Source: Arenibacter latericius DSM 15913 (GTDB lineage: Bacteria > Bacteroidota > Bacteroidia > Flavobacteriales > Flavobacteriaceae). From it: a DNA stretch of 64,000 nucleotides. Numbering within the stretch: position 1 is the stretch's first letter; each line of letters starts with the position of its first letter. The notes beneath the pieces were generated by a model. It worked only from the letters and a program-made list of their open reading frames with translations. It did no database searches and was not told where the DNA came from. This document shows positions 16,140 to 24,207 of the stretch, piece after piece. Made by a program: the position numbers and the translations under genes. The stretch covers positions 20,755 to 84,754 of the forward strand of contig NZ_AUKX01000006.1 of assembly GCF_000424985.1 (NCBI RefSeq), read 5' to 3'.

Positions 16140-17030
16140 ATGAAGAAAATGGTTTCTCATCTCGTTTCAGAAGTCTCGACTGCAAAATTGCATGGGATTT
16201 TGTTGGGCAGTGTGGGACCAAGGCCTATTGCTTTCGCTAGTACCGTAGATAAGGATGGGAGGCCAAACCTGTCACCGTTTAGTTTTTTTAATGTTTTTAG
16301 TGCCAATCCACCTATTCTAATATTTTCTCCTGCTAGAAGGGTACGTGATAATACTACTAAACATACCCTGGAGAATATTTTGGAAACTAAGGAGGTTGTC
16401 GTAAATATAGTAAACTATGCTATGGTGCAACAGGTCTCTTTAGCAAGCACTGAGTACGAGGATGGGGTGAATGAATTTATTAAAGCCGGATTTACCATGT
16501 TAGAATCCGATTTGGTAAAACCCTTTAGGGTGGCAGAATCACCTGTACATTTAGAATGTAAGGTAACCAAGGTAGAAGCCTTGGGGAATGAGGGTGGTGC
16601 AGGAAATTTAGTTTTCTGTGAAGTAGTGAAAATCCATCTGGATGCCGAGATTATTGATGAAAATGGAAATGTGGATCAATATAAAATAGATCAAGTGGCG
16701 CGAATGGGCGGAGGCTGGTATAGCAGAGCTAATTTGGGCTTGTTTGAAGTTCCTAAACCAATATCTACCTTGGGAATAGGTGTAGATCAGATTCCTAAAC
16801 ATATCAGATTAAGTTCTATTCTTACTGGAAACGACTTAGGGATGTTGGGGAATATAGAGCAATTGCCATCTAAAAAGGAAGTGCAAAATTACATAAACGA
16901 AAATAGGGAGCTTCGGACTTTAATTAGCTCTGGAGACCCCAATAATTTACATAAAAAAGCACAGCAGCTGCTAAAGTCAAAAAATGTATTGGGTGCTTGG
17001 ATGGTTCTACTAGCAGAAAACGAAATCTGA
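16140..17030 (+). CDS. Flavin reductase-like FMN-binding protein
   Basis: 296 residues. The flavin reductase-like split-barrel domain (about 15-210) shows GSVGPRPIAFASTVDKDGRPNL split around the FMN-binding strand, then SPFSFFNVFSANPPI and ARRVRDNTTKHTLENI. The last 80 residues form a helical extension seen in the flavobacterial subgroup. Members reduce free flavin with NAD(P)H or act as flavin-dependent oxidoreductases in the cytoplasm. The specific substrate is unknown. The TACCTTTG box six bases upstream of the ATG supports this start, although a second ATG at 16149 is in frame. Confidence 0.88.
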   Translation: MKKMVSHLVSEVSTAKLHGILLGSVGPRPIAFASTVDKDGRPNLSPFSFFNVFSANPPILIFSPARRVRDNTTKHTLENILETKEVVVNIVNYAMVQQVSLASTEYEDGVNEFIKAGFTMLESDLVKPFRVAESPVHLECKVTKVEALGNEGGAGNLVFCEVVKIHLDAEIIDENGNVDQYKIDQVARMGGGWYSRANLGLFEVPKPISTLGIGVDQIPKHIRLSSILTGNDLGMLGNIEQLPSKKEVQNYINENRELRTLISSGDPNNLHKKAQQLLKSKNVLGAWMVLLAENEI

Positions 17031-17043
17031 TAAAAGAAGGTTG

Positions 17044-17051
17044 TAACTTTG
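17044..17051 (+). promoter_or_regulatory. Candidate -7 box far upstream of the DUF3127 gene
   Basis: TAACTTTG matches the consensus but is about 205 bases upstream of the start. The leader it would create contains a hairpin TCACCGT/ACGGTGA at 17079-17099. Confidence 0.3.
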
Positions 17052-17255
17052 TACAATTACTCTCTAAGTTTAAAGTAGTCACCGTAAAAATGACGGTGAA
17101 AGTAAGTTATTAAAAATAAGGATTTAAGAATTGGGATGTTAAAATTAAGGAGCGGTTATAAGATGGAAGCTTTTGTTCTAGGTGTTCCTTCGCAAAATCC
17201 TTAATATTGACAAAAAAAGAATATCAATTAGAATTATATATAGAAAAACAGGAAA

Positions 17256-17633
17256 ATGGAAGTACAAGGGAAAATTAAAATGATAGGTGAGACCCAGACT
17301 TTTGGTAGCAATGGGTTTAGAAAAAGAGAAGTGGTAGTAACCACAGAAGAGCAGTACCCACAGCATATAATGGTTGAGTTTGTACAGGATAAAACTGATT
17401 TGTTAAACAATTTTGGTGTAGGTCAGCCTGTTAAGATTAGTATTAACCTAAGAGGTAGAGAATGGGTAAATCCACAAGGGGAGACCAAATACTTTAACTC
17501 TATCCAAGGATGGCGTATAGAAAGCTTACAACAGCAAGAAGGTGGCGCTGGAATGCCTCCGGTTCCTCCAATGGATGCCTTTGAACCAGCAGATAATTTA
17601 AATGAGGAGGATCATGACGATCTGCCTTTCTAG
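17256..17633 (+). CDS. DUF3127 protein with an SSB-like acidic C-terminal tip
   Basis: 125 residues. The N-terminal 90 residues form an OB-like DUF3127 domain (MEVQGKIKMIGETQTFGSNG, REVVVTTEEQYPQHIMVEF, GQPVKISINLRGREWVNPQG). A flexible Gly/Pro/Gln-rich linker follows, and then an acidic tail ending DDLPF. That layout (OB-like fold, disordered linker, acidic tip ending in Pro-Phe) copies single-stranded DNA-binding protein, whose tip recruits repair and replication enzymes. DNA binding is therefore plausible but unproven. The gene is monocistronic with a good terminator downstream. Confidence 0.85.
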   Translation: MEVQGKIKMIGETQTFGSNGFRKREVVVTTEEQYPQHIMVEFVQDKTDLLNNFGVGQPVKISINLRGREWVNPQGETKYFNSIQGWRIESLQQQEGGAGMPPVPPMDAFEPADNLNEEDHDDLPF

Positions 17634-17697
17634 GTGAATAAAGTGGTCTGTTAAGCTAGTAGAAATAGCTTAAGGCCTAAAATAAAGTATATAAAGA

Positions 17698-17735
17698 CCT
17701 ATCTAGTTTATAACTGGGTAGGTTTTCTTATTTTT
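17698..17735 (+). terminator. Terminator after the DUF3127 gene
   Basis: CCTATCTAGTT (17698-17708) pairs with AACTGGGTAGG (17712-17722) over 11 bases including two G-U pairs, with a three-base loop, followed by TTTTCTTATTTTT. Confidence 0.75.
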
Positions 17736-17757
17736 AAATATCATAAAATATTAATGA

Positions 17758-18429
17758 ATGTTCTTTTTAGATGACCGTTTTTTATTCCCTAATGTCAACA
17801 ATGCTGATAAGGAAGGATTGCTGGCTGTTGGTGGGGATTTATCACCCCAAAGATTAATTTTAGCCTATAAAAACGGAATTTTCCCGTGGTATAATGAAGA
17901 GTCTCCAATTCTGTGGTGGAGTCCCAATCCAAGAATGGTGTTATTTCCAGACGAAGTTAAGGTCTCTAAGAGTATGCGGCAGTTAATTAATAAGAAGCCT
18001 TTTAAAATTACATGGAACTCCCAGTTTAATGAGGTTATAAATAAATGCTCCTCTATAAAAAGAAAAGATCAGGATGGTACATGGATAACAGAAGAGATGA
18101 AAAGGGCTTACCTCCGTCTCCATGAGTTGGGCGTAGCAAAATCCATGGAGGTGTGGGAAAATGATACCCTAGTGGGTGGTTTGTACGGGATAGATCTAGG
18201 GCATGTATTTTGTGGTGAGAGTATGTTTAGTAGCGTAAGTAATGCATCTAAATACGCATTTATTCATATGGCTAAAGAACTAGGGGAAAAAGGTTATAAG
18301 GTGATAGACTGTCAAGTGTACAATTCTCATTTGGCTAGTTTGGGAGCAAGAGAAATCCCTAGAGAATATTTTATAAAACTTTTAAAAGACCCTAAACTGG
18401 TTTCTAATAAAGAATCCGATCAAAATTAA
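17758..18429 (+). CDS. aat: Leucyl/phenylalanyl-tRNA-protein transferase
   Basis: 223 residues with the Aat signatures GLLAVGGDLSPQRLILAYKN, GIFPWYNEESPILWWSPNPR, WITEEMKRAYLRLHELG and VGGLYGIDLGHVFCGESMFS. The enzyme moves Leu or Phe from tRNA to the N-terminus of proteins starting with Lys or Arg, marking them for ClpS/ClpAP degradation. The length is normal. The last 26 bases overlap the end of the convergent gene for a secreted protein. Confidence 0.96.
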   Translation: MFFLDDRFLFPNVNNADKEGLLAVGGDLSPQRLILAYKNGIFPWYNEESPILWWSPNPRMVLFPDEVKVSKSMRQLINKKPFKITWNSQFNEVINKCSSIKRKDQDGTWITEEMKRAYLRLHELGVAKSMEVWENDTLVGGLYGIDLGHVFCGESMFSSVSNASKYAFIHMAKELGEKGYKVIDCQVYNSHLASLGAREIPREYFIKLLKDPKLVSNKESDQN

Positions 18430-18976
18430 TGGGGAGTGCTTCCCGGACTTGTAAAAGGACACCATTAGAATTGAACAATAGTTTATAGTCTTGCCTAATT
18501 TTAGGTGTTATATTCTTCTTACCTCTCACTAATACTTCATAGGTATTTGTAGGGAGAATTAAATTTTGAAATGTACTTCTAATTGCATCGTCCGAATTGG
18601 CAGGATACCATTGCAAAATGCGCTTTACTTTTACTTTTAGAAAATTTCTTTCCATATAGTTAGAAATTTCGGAATAGGTGTCTTTTGGAATATCTATCTC
18701 TTTTACAACCAATCCCAATTGTTCAATTTCTCCAAATTGGTCTACATCAATTTCATACTTCATTCTTTTTAATGCAAACTTCACCTTAAATAGGGTGTTC
18801 GTAGAATCTACTTCCCTGTAATAGCGAATTCTCTTTGCGGCCTCTGGAATAGGATTTGTACTTATTATTGGAAACTGGGATTTTTTAATTCGATGTTCCC
18901 GCTCTTGTTTAGTTTGCGAATAACTAAGTGAACAGAGGACTAAAAAGAGTACTAGAAAAGGGAGGTTATACTTCAT
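18404..18976 (-). CDS. Secreted protein of unknown function
   Basis: 190 residues from the ATG at 18974-18976, which gives the signal peptide MKYNLPFLVLFLVLCSLSYSQ; a longer frame from 19036 would read through the end of tag. The mature part is charged and has no motif I recognise; it contains an IDVDQFGEIEQLGL segment and a basic stretch MERNFLKVKVKR. The start overlaps the end of tag by 11 bases, so translation is probably coupled. The 3' end overlaps aat on the other strand by 26 bases. The function is unknown. Confidence 0.75.
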   Translation of the reverse strand: MKYNLPFLVLFLVLCSLSYSQTKQEREHRIKKSQFPIISTNPIPEAAKRIRYYREVDSTNTLFKVKFALKRMKYEIDVDQFGEIEQLGLVVKEIDIPKDTYSEISNYMERNFLKVKVKRILQWYPANSDDAIRSTFQNLILPTNTYEVLVRGKKNITPKIRQDYKLLFNSNGVLLQVREALPINFDRILY

Positions 18977-19529
18977 GATATCTAAAGCAAGTAGTTTCGT
19001 GATCGTTAACCATACCAGTGGCCTGCATGTGGGCATAAATTACGGTACTACCCACAAATTTAAAGCCTCTTTTTTTTAGGTCCTTGCTAATTAGGTCGGA
19101 CAAGGGTGTTGTAGACGGAGCATCTTTGTAATGTTTAACCTTGTTTTTTATGGGCTTTCCATTTACAAAACCCCATATATAGTCACTAAAGCTACCGTGC
19201 TCCTCCTGTATTTTTAAATATGCTTGGGCATTGTTTACCGTAGCCCTAATTTTTAATTTGTTTCTAACAATTCCTGAATCTTGTAGTAGCGATGCGATTT
19301 TCTCTTCAGAATAGTTGGCGATTTTGTGGTAGTCAAATTGGTCGAATGCCTTTCTGAAGTTTTCTCTTTTTCTAAGTATGGTAATCCAACTTAATCCGGC
19401 CTGAAAGGTTTCTAATATTAAAAACTCAAATAATTGAGCGTCGTCCCGTAAGGGAACTCCCCATTCTTCATCATGGTATTTTTCGTAAAGCTCATCTCCC
19501 TTACACCAACCGCATCTATGTTTTTCCAT
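18966..19529 (-). CDS. tag: DNA-3-methyladenine glycosylase I
   Basis: 187 residues. The zinc site is formed by CGWC and YHDEEWG near the N-terminus together with NDHETTCFRYH at the C-terminus, as in Tag. The catalytic and recognition segment LETFQAGLSWITILRKRENF is present. The enzyme excises 3-methyladenine from alkylated DNA in base-excision repair. Another alkylation-response-like gene (the alkyltransferase-like protein at 50.7 kb) is distant, so no repair operon is evident. A small secreted-protein gene follows with an 11-base overlap. Confidence 0.96.
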   Translation of the reverse strand: MEKHRCGWCKGDELYEKYHDEEWGVPLRDDAQLFEFLILETFQAGLSWITILRKRENFRKAFDQFDYHKIANYSEEKIASLLQDSGIVRNKLKIRATVNNAQAYLKIQEEHGSFSDYIWGFVNGKPIKNKVKHYKDAPSTTPLSDLISKDLKKRGFKFVGSTVIYAHMQATGMVNDHETTCFRYHEV

Positions 19530-19856
19530 CTGATGTTTAAGTAGTTTAGATTTATAAAAATCAATCTATTCAATTTGGATCAATAAATGATTAATTATAT
19601 CACTTTTTAATTGATATGAACGATATAAAACTCCAATTATTGTAATTCTGAGCTTTTATAATTCTCAGTTTCGAGCTAGTATTTTTAAGGGTCAGATTTC
19701 TCTGATGTTACTAAGTTATAATGTTGATAGCGGTATTTAAAGGTTTTTTTTATGCTTTTGTGAAACGCGTTCTTATATCAGTAACTAATTGATTAATGTC
19801 ATCTTTTATAGTCTTTGAAATTCTTATTTTTGTGGTTTACAATTATTTAAAATAGA
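19530..19856. other. Divergent promoter region between tag and the thioredoxin-like gene
   Basis: 327 AT-rich bases without a reading frame. A TATTTTTG box at 19825-19832 serves the rightward gene. No clear box is seen for tag. Confidence 0.6.
19825..19832 (+). promoter_or_regulatory. Candidate -7 box for the thioredoxin-like gene
   Basis: TATTTTTG, 24 bases upstream of the ATG at 19857; no well-spaced TTG is seen. Confidence 0.45.
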
Positions 19857-20483
19857 ATGGAGCAGAAATCAGAAACACTTGTAGATCATCAAATAATTAA
19901 TCAGAGCTTAGAAAAAAGTATGAGTTATGATGAATATAGGCAACTGACGGCTAAGTTAGCGGCAGATGGTTTATCTACAGGATCGGTTCAGAATGATAAT
20001 CTTAGTAATTATACCGCGTTAAATGAAAGGCGGATGAAGCGATTGGATAAAACAATAAAAATTGTACCAGAAATTGCGTCTAAAATAGAAGGTGTAGACA
20101 GGAAGATTACCTGGTTGGTATTAACTGAAAGTTGGTGTGGTGATGCGGCCCAAACCCTGCCTGTAATGAATAAGATTGTAAACTTAAATTCTAATATTTC
20201 CTTAAGGTTAGTGCTGCGTGATGATAATATGGAGCTAATGGAGCGTTTCTTGACCAATGGAGCTATGGCTATTCCTAAGTTGATTGCCTTGGATGATGCT
20301 AGTGGAGAAATTATTGGGGAATGGGGATCTAGACCTACAATTGCGAGGAAAATGGTGCAGGAACAGAAGGAAAAGGTTGGAGAATTTACTCCAGAATTTA
20401 TAGAAGAATTACAACAATGGTATAATAAGGATAAGGGGCAAAATACAATACAAGATCTTTTACCGCTGCTTTTCTTGGAATAG
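19857..20483 (+). CDS. Thioredoxin-fold protein with a single active-site cysteine
   Basis: 208 residues, no signal peptide. The thioredoxin-like core (about 75-175) has TWLVLTESWCGDAAQTLP with C94, followed by a cis-proline segment GAMAIPKLIALDD. The active site reads WCGDA instead of WCGPC, so the resolving cysteine is missing and dithiol chemistry is not possible; this is typical of the Thioredoxin_9-type family of Bacteroidota and Firmicutes. It could act as a monothiol reductase or a bacillithiol- or CoA-linked protein, but the function is unknown. The gene end overlaps the convergent TonB-like gene by 24 bases. Confidence 0.88.
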   Translation: MEQKSETLVDHQIINQSLEKSMSYDEYRQLTAKLAADGLSTGSVQNDNLSNYTALNERRMKRLDKTIKIVPEIASKIEGVDRKITWLVLTESWCGDAAQTLPVMNKIVNLNSNISLRLVLRDDNMELMERFLTNGAMAIPKLIALDDASGEIIGEWGSRPTIARKMVQEQKEKVGEFTPEFIEELQQWYNKDKGQNTIQDLLPLLFLE

Positions 20484-21197
20484 GTAGGTTATAGTGCCTT
20501 TTTGTTCAGAGCGTCCGCCCGAATTAAATTTGGACCTTAAAGCGTACTCAATGGCATTGTCTACTAGACAGCCGTTTAAAGTATTTGAGCTTTTTTTGTT
20601 TACTTCGGCCTGTGTAACCCTGCCTAATTGGTCTACTCTAATGTTAATTACCACTTTTCCACCTTCTATACAGGTGTAAATAGGAATAGGGAGGCTAGTA
20701 TGCCTCCTATTTACTAATGAATAGGAAACAGAGGTCTTACGTTTGGCTAAATTATTGGTCATTACTTCCTTGCTCGCATCTAATTCGCCCATAAGTTCTT
20801 GCCTTTCCTTACGTCGTTGAGCAAGTTCCTTTACTCTTGCGGCGTACTCGGAGTCCGACATAAGGAAATCTGTGGGTTCTTCACTTGCCGAAGCTTCTTC
20901 CTGTTCTTCCAAGATTTCTTCTAAAGTTTTTAAAGGTTCAGGGCTTCCATAACTAGGTTTATTAGCCTCGTTATAAGCCATGTGGCTTTTTATAGGGGCA
21001 GCACTTGCCAGATCTTCCTTCTCCTTAACATCTTCATTTAGCATCTCCTCAAGCTCCTCTTCATCGGGTAAAACTAATTCAATAACATATTCTTCCTTGT
21101 CCTTTTGCCCAAGGTGGATATTATAAAGGCACAATACCAACAACGACATGGATAAGAATGTTATTAAGAAAGAAAGCTGATTCTTATTTAAGTTCAT
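20460..21197 (-). CDS. TonB-like C-terminal-domain protein
   Basis: 245 residues from the ATG at 21195-21197; a start eight codons upstream is possible. One N-terminal membrane helix (LSFLITFLSMSLLVLCLYNI) is followed by a long glutamate-rich, partly coiled-coil spacer (about 35-150). A TonB-like C-terminal domain ends the protein (GGKVVINIRVDQLGRVTQAEV and DNAIEYALRSKFN). The spacer is acidic rather than the proline/lysine-rich type of classic TonB, and no ExbB/ExbD genes are adjacent, so it may be a TonB paralogue with a structural role. Its 3' end overlaps the thioredoxin-like gene. Confidence 0.78.
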   Translation of the reverse strand: MNLNKNQLSFLITFLSMSLLVLCLYNIHLGQKDKEEYVIELVLPDEEELEEMLNEDVKEKEDLASAAPIKSHMAYNEANKPSYGSPEPLKTLEEILEEQEEASASEEPTDFLMSDSEYAARVKELAQRRKERQELMGELDASKEVMTNNLAKRKTSVSYSLVNRRHTSLPIPIYTCIEGGKVVINIRVDQLGRVTQAEVNKKSSNTLNGCLVDNAIEYALRSKFNSGGRSEQKGTITYLFQEKQR

Positions 21198-21276
21198 AGG
21201 TTTATAACCGCGTTTATTCAAAAATATTTTAAGTTATCGATAAACGGGCAGCTTGTTTCTCAACAAGATGAAGTGT

Positions 21277-21972
21277 CTAGCCGTCTATCTCGAGTAATTT
21301 ACCAAATTCCTCTGGGCTTATGGCTTTATTTACGTTATAATCACCTATTTTGGTTCTTCTGAGAGTAGAAAGATGTGCTCCCGAGGCTAAGGCTTTCCCA
21401 AAATCATAAGCTAGAGACCTAATATAGGTGCCTTTACTGCAGGATACTTTAAAATCTACCTCAGGTAGTGCTATTCGGGTAATTTCAAACTTGGTAATAG
21501 AAACAATACGCTTTTTAATTTCTACAGTCTTCCCTTCTCTAGCGTATTCATAGAGTCGTTTTCCATCTTTTTTAAGAGCCGAAAATACCGGAGGAATCTG
21601 TTCAATATCTCCTATAAATTGCAAGGTGGCCTTCTGGATCATCTCTTCATTTATATGTTCTATAGGATAGCTTTGGTCTACTTCCGTTTCTAGATCATAA
21701 GATGGAGTAGTGGCGCCTAAGGTTATAGTGCCTGTGTATTCTTTTTCTTGTCCCTGTAGTAGGTTTATGGTCTTAGTTGCTTTTCCTGTGCAAATTAATA
21801 ATAAACCTGTAGCCAATGGATCTAATGTTCCAGCATGACCGATCTTTATTTTTTTTAGCTGAAATTTTTTGCGGATAGCCCATTTTAAGGAGTTTACAGC
21901 TTGGAAGGAACTCCAACCCATTGGTTTGTCTATGAGTAATACTTTGCCTCCCAAAAAATCTTCCTTGGTCAT
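21277..21972 (-). CDS. truB: tRNA pseudouridine-55 synthase
   Basis: 231 residues with the TruB signature KIGHAGTLDPLATGLLLICTG containing the catalytic Asp. Further motifs are the KPMGWSSFQ start, EYTGTITLGATTPSYD, and PPVFSALKKDGKRLYEYAR. It makes pseudouridine 55 in the T-arm of tRNAs. It is last in the ftsX-DUF3098-uppP-truB operon and overlaps the uppP stop by one base. The PUA domain is absent, giving the shorter bacterial form. Confidence 0.97.
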   Translation of the reverse strand: MTKEDFLGGKVLLIDKPMGWSSFQAVNSLKWAIRKKFQLKKIKIGHAGTLDPLATGLLLICTGKATKTINLLQGQEKEYTGTITLGATTPSYDLETEVDQSYPIEHINEEMIQKATLQFIGDIEQIPPVFSALKKDGKRLYEYAREGKTVEIKKRIVSITKFEITRIALPEVDFKVSCSKGTYIRSLAYDFGKALASGAHLSTLRRTKIGDYNVNKAISPEEFGKLLEIDG

Positions 21973-22757
21973 TATATAACGGTTAATGGACTAATAAAAT
22001 AATGTATGATTAAGATTGCAACCCCTATAATAACCCTGTAGTATCCAAAAATTTTAAAACCGTGCTTACTTAAATATCCGATAAACGATTTAATAGCGAA
22101 AAGCGCCACTATAAAACCAACCACATTTCCTATAATTAAATAGTTAATCTGATCACTGGTCAAGGTAAACCCGTCCATGTAATAGTCGTAAGATTTTTTT
22201 AAAGTTGCTCCTAACATAGTAGGTACGGCAAGGAAAAATGAAAATTCTGCTGCAGCAGTTCTAGAAAGCTTTTGCGTCATTCCCCCTACAATACTAGAAC
22301 CACTTCTAGACATCCCAGGAATCATAGCTAAGCACTGAAAAAGTCCAATTTTAAAAGCAGTGGAATAAGAGATCTCGGTATTTTCACAATCACCAAACCA
22401 ATCATCAACCTTTAGGAGAACTAATCCACCTAATATTAAGGTAACTGCTACCGTAATAGGACTTTCTAAAAGAGAGTCTATAAAATCGCTTAATAGAAGT
22501 CCAAAAACAACTGCAGGGATAAAAGCAACTAATAACTTGAAGTAAAAATCGATGCTTTGAATAAATCGTTTAAAATAAAGTACTACAACTGAGAGGATGG
22601 TCCCTAGCTGAATAACGATTGTAAACAATTTAGTGAAATCTTCATGTGCAACTCCAAAAAATGATGACGCAACAATTAAGTGGCCAGTAGAAGAAACAGG
22701 TAAAAATTCAGTAAGCCCTTCAATTATGGCGAGAATAATAACTTTTAATATATCCAA
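21972..22757 (-). CDS. uppP: Undecaprenyl-diphosphate phosphatase
   Basis: 261 residues, an integral membrane enzyme of the UppP/BacA family. The catalytic motifs are [17 protein letters not shown] near the N-terminus and PGMSRSGSS near the middle, with about eight membrane helices. It recycles the undecaprenyl lipid carrier for peptidoglycan and surface polysaccharide synthesis and can give bacitracin tolerance. It lies two bases downstream of the DUF3098 gene and overlaps truB by one base, consistent with one operon. Confidence 0.97.
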   Translation of the reverse strand: MDILKVIILAIIEGLTEFLPVSSTGHLIVASSFFGVAHEDFTKLFTIVIQLGTILSVVVLYFKRFIQSIDFYFKLLVAFIPAVVFGLLLSDFIDSLLESPITVAVTLILGGLVLLKVDDWFGDCENTEISYSTAFKIGLFQCLAMIPGMSRSGSSIVGGMTQKLSRTAAAEFSFFLAVPTMLGATLKKSYDYYMDGFTLTSDQINYLIIGNVVGFIVALFAIKSFIGYLSKHGFKIFGYYRVIIGVAILIIHYFISPLTVI

Positions 22758-22759
22758 AA

Positions 22760-23026
22760 CTATTTTTTCTTATGAGGATTTAACAGAATAGCATAAACTT
22801 GAAACCCTAGACCGATTAATACCATGGTAGGGGCAAGACGAATTCTTCTAAAACTATATACTTGTGGGTTAAAAACGGAGGTATCATCCATTCCACCGCC
22901 GCTCATTAGGATAAATCCTAGGGCGATAAATGCTAGCCCAATAAACATAAATTGGTAGTTCCTCTTTTGAAAGACAAATTCCCTAGTCGGCTTTTTTACC
23001 TGATTATCATTTTTTTTCTTGCTCAT
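22760..23026 (-). CDS. DUF3098 small membrane protein
   Basis: 88 residues: a basic N-terminus, then two membrane helices ([20 protein letters not shown] and [17 protein letters not shown]) with the linker [17 protein letters not shown] between them. This matches DUF3098, a Bacteroidota family nearly always encoded between ftsX and uppP, as here. The role is unknown; the position suggests cell-envelope growth or division. Confidence 0.9.
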   Translation of the reverse strand: MSKKKNDNQVKKPTREFVFQKRNYQFMFIGLAFIALGFILMSGGGMDDTSVFNPQVYSFRRIRLAPTMVLIGLGFQVYAILLNPHKKK

Positions 23027-23035
23027 GCTGCAAAT

Positions 23036-23914
23036 TTAATAATATAAATCATCTGTCCTCAAGTTTAGGAAGCGTTGTGTTGCAAAAAAGGTGCTTATTA
23101 GTGAAATTAATACCCCTAAACTAAAAACTCCGATAAATAGAAGTATAAGAAAGGTAGGGTCTTGGAAAAGATTTAATTCTGGGAAACTCTGATCTACATA
23201 ATATAGTACTACTCCGAGTGCAATTAATGCAAGAATCGCTCCTAGCATCCCTAGCTTTATATTTGTCCAGAGAAAGGGTCTCCTTATAAAAGATTTAGTG
23301 GCTCCAACCATTTGCATGGTCTTTATAATAAAGCGTTTAGAATAAATAGAAAGTCTTATAGAGCTATTTATTAGTAGCACCGCGATAAAGGTGAAGGCTC
23401 CACTTGCAATTAATATCCAGAAACTTAATTTCTTAACGTTATCATTAAGTAAAGTAATCAAGGGCTGGTCATAGCTAACCTCTTCTACATACCCTTTTGT
23501 GGATATTTCTTTGGCAATATTAGCAATAGAGTCCGTTTCTACGTAGGCTGCATTTAGCTTAACGTCTATGGAGTTTTTTAGCGGATTATATCCCAAAAAG
23601 TCTAAGAAATTCTCTCCAATCTCCTCACTGTGTTTCTCTGCTGCCTCCTCTTTGGAAACATAAGTGGCGTTTTTAGTGTATGGCGCCATAGCTAAACTTT
23701 TCTGTAATTGGTCTATTTCAATTTCTTTGGCGCTATCCTTTAAAAATACAGATATTGTTATTTGTTCTTTAAAATGGTCAGCCAACTTCTTGGTGTTTAA
23801 AACCAACAGCCCCAATATACCCAATAGAAATAGTACTAGTCCAATACTGAGGACTACCGAAAAATAAGAGGTAATTAGCTTTCTTTTTTGGAAACGTTCA
23901 AAAGATGTGCTCAT
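23036..23914 (-). CDS. ftsX: Cell-division permease FtsX
   Basis: 292 residues from the ATG at 23912-23914; the longer frame from 23992 adds an improbable leader. The layout is four membrane helices: one near residue 20, a large periplasmic loop (about 40-165, with KEEAAEKHSEEIGENFL), then three helices in the FtsX C-terminal domain (SFWILIASGAFTFIAVLLI, LGMLGAILALIALGVVLYY, LILLFIGVFSLGVLISLI) with RFIIKTMQMVGATKSFI between. FtsX pairs with FtsE to activate peptidoglycan hydrolases at the septum. ftsE is not in this window. Confidence 0.94.
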   Translation of the reverse strand: MSTSFERFQKRKLITSYFSVVLSIGLVLFLLGILGLLVLNTKKLADHFKEQITISVFLKDSAKEIEIDQLQKSLAMAPYTKNATYVSKEEAAEKHSEEIGENFLDFLGYNPLKNSIDVKLNAAYVETDSIANIAKEISTKGYVEEVSYDQPLITLLNDNVKKLSFWILIASGAFTFIAVLLINSSIRLSIYSKRFIIKTMQMVGATKSFIRRPFLWTNIKLGMLGAILALIALGVVLYYVDQSFPELNLFQDPTFLILLFIGVFSLGVLISLISTFFATQRFLNLRTDDLYY

Positions 23915-24143
23915 AATGGAAAATGAATGTGTAAAAATAGTAAAGTTCATTGAATAAAAAATAGAAGGCACAACTTCATTTCTCAAATTCACTTTTATAA
24001 AATGGTGAAAGGAAGAGGCTTCTTAAAATTAGAGGTGAAAGTTGCAAAATTTAAAATAGTTTTAAATGGATATTTCTAACGCAAATGTCATAGATAGAGG
24101 GTGCTTAGTTTATAATATCTTTTCACCTTTCATAGATTAGGCT

Positions 24144-24151
24144 TATTTTTG
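24144..24151 (+). promoter_or_regulatory. Candidate -7 box for leuS
   Basis: TATTTTTG, 56 bases upstream of the ATG at 24208. Confidence 0.45.
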
Positions 24152-24207
24152 CGGTTGATAATTCCTGCCGGATATTACGGGTGGGATGGTTGATAGAAAC
24201 TAGGTAC

